Source: JACGMN01 sp964522635 | GTDB taxonomy: Archaea; Halobacteriota; Syntropharchaeia; Alkanophagales; Methanospirareceae | Assembly: GCA_964522635.1 (NCBI GenBank) | Contig: CAZFWT010000070.1 | Span: 1 to 7,786, forward strand | DNA length: 7,786 nt | Direction of reading: 5' to 3' | In this document: positions 4,827-7,786 of the stretch, one piece after another | Position numbering within the stretch: position 1 is the first letter of the stretch | Layout: each line of letters opens with the position of its first letter | Translations under genes and position numbers: made by a program | Notes under the pieces: generated by a model | Told to the model about the DNA's origin: nothing | The model's database searches: none | The model's input: the letters and a program-made list of their open reading frames with translations, nothing else

Positions 4827-6356
4827 TTGACCTTAAGTGAACTGTTCCCCGTACTTCTTGTGACCATAGGGGTGTTTTCTGCTTTAACTATTCTAGTTGT
4901 CGGCTGGCGAACCAAGAAATCATGCTTCTTTATTTCTGCCGCCACCATTTCCGTTCAGTTCATCATGGCACTTTTCATTCTTAATCATGTCCTTACGGTA
5001 GGAACCATACATTATTGGCTCGGCGGTTGGATGCCTCCCTGGGGTATTGAGTATGTCGTGGATGCGTTGAATGCGTATATATTGGTTATCGTGCTGTTTA
5101 TATGTTTGATATGTGCGATATATTCAAAGAGGAGTGTGGAGCACGAGATAGAGGAGAGTAAGTATGTAACCTTCTATACCCTTTTCCAGCTCATCGTCGC
5201 GGGAATGTGCGGTGTGGTGGTGACCGGTGATATATTTAACCTGTATGTTTTCTATGAGGTAGCATCTCTGACTGCGTATGCATTAATCGCAAGTGCAGGT
5301 GGAAGAGCATTTAGAGCATCGTATACTTACCTAATAATGGGTAGTATTGGTATTTGCTTCTACTTGCTTGGCGTCGGATTCCTTTATGCGGTAACCGGCT
5401 CGCTGAATATGCGCGATGTCTCGCTTTTATTGCCACCGCTCTATGGGAGTAGAGTAGTTCAAGCGGCTTTTGTTTTCTTCTTTACAGGATTGAGCATCAA
5501 GTTGGGTCTCTTCCCGCTCCATATGTGGAAACCAGATGCATATACGTATTCTCCTTCGGGAATTAGTGTGATCCTATCGGCAGCGATGTCAACAGTGACC
5601 GTATATGTACTTATACGGGTTATTTACTCCGTGTTCACGCTCGAGTTCATCAGAAGTTACGTCGGTATGGATATAACCATCTGCTGGATAGCCGCGATAG
5701 GAATCGTAGCAGGGTCAGTGCTTGCGATAATGCAGCATAATTTAAAGAGGATGCTTGCCTATTCCAGTATCTCGCAGATGGGCTATTTCGTGCTGGGGAT
5801 AGGGCTTTCCCCCATCTCCTCATGGGGTCTCCTCGGCGCTGTGGCACACCTCGCAAATCATACGATAATGAAAGGATGCCTGTTTATGGCTGCGGGTGCC
5901 TTTATTTATAAGTACGGTTTGTGGGACATCCGGAATTTTGAAGGGCTAGGGAAGAAGATGCCCTACGCGAGTGCTGCTTTTACCCTGGCGGCGATTGCCA
6001 TGATCGGCGTGCCCCCGAGCGCAGGGTTTGTAACGAAATTGTTCTTAATCCTTGCATCTTTACACTCGACAGACGTTTTTTACGGTTACGCTTACGTCTT
6101 CGTGGCTGTGATACTGCTCAGCAGTCTTCTCAACCTCGTTTATTTCTGGCGAGTCATTGAGCGCATGTATTTTGTAAAGACTGAGGAAGAACTGACCGGT
6201 GGGGTAAAAGAAAGTGATGCGCCCATGAGCATGCTTATGCCGATGTTACTCCTCGCAGCTCTTTCTATTGTTATTGGCATGTTATGGCTGACGAAGATTC
6301 CCCTGCCTTTGATTGCGGATGTGCTCTCTGAATTAGGCTTGGGGGGATTGCCGTAA
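4827..6356 (+). CDS. proton-conducting antiporter-like subunit (Mrp D-like), 509 aa
   Basis: This is a Proton_antipo_M family membrane protein of the usual MrpD/NuoN length (about 490-510 residues). Landmarks are the TM5 glutamate E144 in VFYEVASL, the TM7 lysine and signature K225 and H232 in SIKLGLFPLHMW, the QHNLKRMLAYSSISQMGYF signature at 303-321, AHLANH (340-345) with K349, and the TM12 lysine K404 in SAGFVTKLF. At the TM8 position where relatives often carry lysine there is T256. TTG at 4827 is taken as start because GAGGT at 4814-4818 is 8 bases upstream and the encoded N-terminus goes straight into the first helix. The stop codon overlaps the next start by one base (TAATG), so the two are translated together. 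Transcription is from the TATA box at 4706 under the TTCGGAA operator. It should form one of the ion-translocating modules of an Mrp, Mbh or complex I-like membrane arm. Confidence 0.93.
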   Translation: MTLSELFPVLLVTIGVFSALTILVVGWRTKKSCFFISAATISVQFIMALFILNHVLTVGTIHYWLGGWMPPWGIEYVVDALNAYILVIVLFICLICAIYSKRSVEHEIEESKYVTFYTLFQLIVAGMCGVVVTGDIFNLYVFYEVASLTAYALIASAGGRAFRASYTYLIMGSIGICFYLLGVGFLYAVTGSLNMRDVSLLLPPLYGSRVVQAAFVFFFTGLSIKLGLFPLHMWKPDAYTYSPSGISVILSAAMSTVTVYVLIRVIYSVFTLEFIRSYVGMDITICWIAAIGIVAGSVLAIMQHNLKRMLAYSSISQMGYFVLGIGLSPISSWGLLGAVAHLANHTIMKGCLFMAAGAFIYKYGLWDIRNFEGLGKKMPYASAAFTLAAIAMIGVPPSAGFVTKLFLILASLHSTDVFYGYAYVFVAVILLSSLLNLVYFWRVIERMYFVKTEEELTGGVKESDAPMSMLMPMLLLAALSIVIGMLWLTKIPLPLIADVLSELGLGGLP

Positions 6357-7786
6357 TGGTAGAACTGCTGACACCGCTATTCGTGATCCTATGCCCCGCA
6401 CTTGCAGCCCCTCTGATACTGCTCTTCGATAAAAGGCCGAATATAAGGGAGGGATGGACGATAGCAGCGGGAATAGCAACGTTCGCGCTCGTCCTCTCCA
6501 TGATCCCACCGATATTAGACGAAGAAGTGATCACCTGCACGTTCTTCCAGACCTTATTCGAGGGTGTGGCATGTGGCTTTAAAGTGGATGCCTTTGGTCT
6601 GATCTTCGCACTCACCTCCTCTTCTCTCTGGATATTAGTCTCTTTCTATTCCATAGGCTATATGCGGTCGTTGAAGGAGCATGCGCAGACGAGATTCTTT
6701 TTCTCCTTCGCTCTCGCCATATTCGGCGCCATGGGCATCGCATTATCCGCAAACTTGTTTACGATGTTCATCTTTTACGAGATATTAACGGTCTCAACCT
6801 ACCCCTTGGTTATTCATGACCAGACACCAGAAGCGCTGAGCGCCGGCCGTAAATATTTCGCCTACCTGCTCACCTCGGGCGTCTTCTTCCTCTTCGCCGT
6901 GATGATGACCTACTATCTTACTGATACCACTGATTTTACGAATGGTGGCATACCCTTACTTGGTACCGCACCTCGACTGACCCTGGTGATCCTGTTCTTC
7001 TGTTTCTTGTTAGGGTTCCTGAAAGCTGCATGGATGCCGTTTCACTCTTGGCTTCCTACCGCGATGGTCGCACCTACCCCGGTGAGCGCGCTCTTGCATG
7101 CGGTCGCAGTGGTAAAAGCCGGCGTTTTTGGTATCGTGAGGGTGGTCTGCTATATCTACGGCGTGGATTTGATGCGCGAGGTATATGTACTAAACGAAAC
7201 GCTTACGCTCGGCTTGATACTTGCCAGTATAGCGGGTTTTACCATGATCGCTGCCAATCTGTTTGCCATTGCTCAGGATAACTTGAAGAGGAGACTTGCG
7301 TACTCCACCATTAGCCAGCTATCGTATATAATTCTGGGCGCGGCGCTGTTAACACAAGATGGCATAAGAGGTGCAATGCTGCACATTCCGTTTCATGGCT
7401 TCATGAAGATAACCTTGTTCCTTTGTGCGGGTGCGATAATGGTCGTTACGGGAAAGAGGGACATAAGTGAGATGGCCGGCGTAGGAAAGATCATGCCGAG
7501 AACGATGCTCGCATTCACCATAACCGCATTTGGAATGATCGGCATTCCGCCTGCCGTGGGTTTCATAAGTAAATGGTATCTTTGCTTGGGGACATTAGAG
7601 GGTGGAGATATAATGATGATTTTCTTGTTTGTCCTATTATTAGCTTCCTTGCTCGATGTCGTTTACTTCTTCCCCATAATACACACTGCCTTCTTCAAGG
7701 AACCGGAAGGAGAGGGAAAAGAGGTAGAGGTAAAAGAAGCACCACTTTTTATGCTCATTCCGCTAGTAATCACCGCAGTCTTTTCT
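6356..7786 (+). CDS. third proton-conducting antiporter-like subunit (Mrp D / NuoL-M-like), 3' end beyond window
   Basis: ATG at 6356 opens 477 codons with no stop to the right edge. Landmarks of the Proton_antipo_M family are all present: the TM5 glutamate E142 in FYEILTVSTYPL, the TM7 lysine K223 and H230 in FLKAAWMPFHSWLP, the PTPVSALLHAVAVVKAG segment (241-256) with H248 and TM8 lysine K254, the QDNLKRRLAYSTISQLSYI signature (307-325), FHGFMKITLF with K351, and the TM12 lysine K406 in GFISKWY. Of the three large subunits it keeps the fullest set of proton-path residues and most resembles the conventional NuoL/MbhH/MrpD type. A G-rich stretch, GGGGGG, at 6341-6346 is a plausible weak ribosome binding site 9 bases before the ATG, and the one-base overlap with the upstream gene implies coupling. 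After residue 445 comes a charged cytosolic loop rich in E and K, followed by the next helix, so only the last helix or helices are missing if the family length holds. Confidence 0.93.
   Translation, partial: MVELLTPLFVILCPALAAPLILLFDKRPNIREGWTIAAGIATFALVLSMIPPILDEEVITCTFFQTLFEGVACGFKVDAFGLIFALTSSSLWILVSFYSIGYMRSLKEHAQTRFFFSFALAIFGAMGIALSANLFTMFIFYEILTVSTYPLVIHDQTPEALSAGRKYFAYLLTSGVFFLFAVMMTYYLTDTTDFTNGGIPLLGTAPRLTLVILFFCFLLGFLKAAWMPFHSWLPTAMVAPTPVSALLHAVAVVKAGVFGIVRVVCYIYGVDLMREVYVLNETLTLGLILASIAGFTMIAANLFAIAQDNLKRRLAYSTISQLSYIILGAALLTQDGIRGAMLHIPFHGFMKITLFLCAGAIMVVTGKRDISEMAGVGKIMPRTMLAFTITAFGMIGIPPAVGFISKWYLCLGTLEGGDIMMIFLFVLLLASLLDVVYFFPIIHTAFFKEPEGEGKEVEVKEAPLFMLIPLVITAVFS

Noticed and set aside
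7030..7281. Plus-strand 83-codon open frame
   Set aside because: It is an alternative-frame shadow inside the third antiporter gene, whose TM7-TM8 motifs read in the other frame.

Overview
The window looks archaeal, most likely from a methanogen/ANME/Archaeoglobus-type euryarchaeon, although the lineage is an inference. Supporting signs are AT-rich TATA boxes preceded by purine-rich BRE-like sequence, a mix of Shine-Dalgarno-led and TTG starts, a two-subunit class I fumarase alpha gene, and antiporter-like membrane subunits of the kind found in archaeal Mrp, Mbh and Fpo-like complexes. No rRNA, tRNA or CRISPR array was recognised.

Left part (1-3100), minus strand: from upstream to downstream there is a possible broken small reading frame (3095-2937), a 66-residue two-helix membrane protein (2944-2744), a 622-residue proton-conducting antiporter-like subunit (2751-883), and then the class I fumarate hydratase alpha subunit, which runs off the left edge (812-1). 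The 66- and 622-residue genes overlap by 8 bases and are clearly one operon. Whether fumarase belongs to it is open, because a T-rich tract and about 70 bases lie between. The fumarase gene is visibly richer in G+C than the antiporter genes.

Middle (3100-4826): this is the control region between two divergent antiporter operons, now occupied by a decayed IS110-family element (transposase remnant 3467-4473). The transposase keeps its four DEDD acidic residues and its C-terminal serine but carries an in-frame TGA and two frame changes. Upstream of it lies about 250 bases of hairpin-rich DNA, positioned where IS110-group elements encode their bridge RNA. On both sides of the element the same 15-base sequence TTCGGAAGTACTGGT occurs in opposite orientation, 14-15 bases upstream of an archaeal TATA box pointing towards each antiporter operon, and each has a second TTCGGAA copy beside it. 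This looks like one shared operator set serving both arms.

Right part (4827-7786), plus strand: a 509-residue antiporter-like subunit (TTG start) and, overlapping it by one base, a third antiporter-like subunit that runs off the right edge. The three large subunits are paralogous Proton_antipo_M proteins and probably form the membrane ion-translocating part of one Mrp/Mbh/complex I-like machine. Small Mrp subunits, hydrogenase or Fpo catalytic subunits are not in the window and may lie beyond its right edge. The most interesting points are the mirrored operator, the unequal retention of TM7/TM8 lysines among the three antiporter subunits, the unknown 66-residue membrane protein, and the possible bridge RNA relic.
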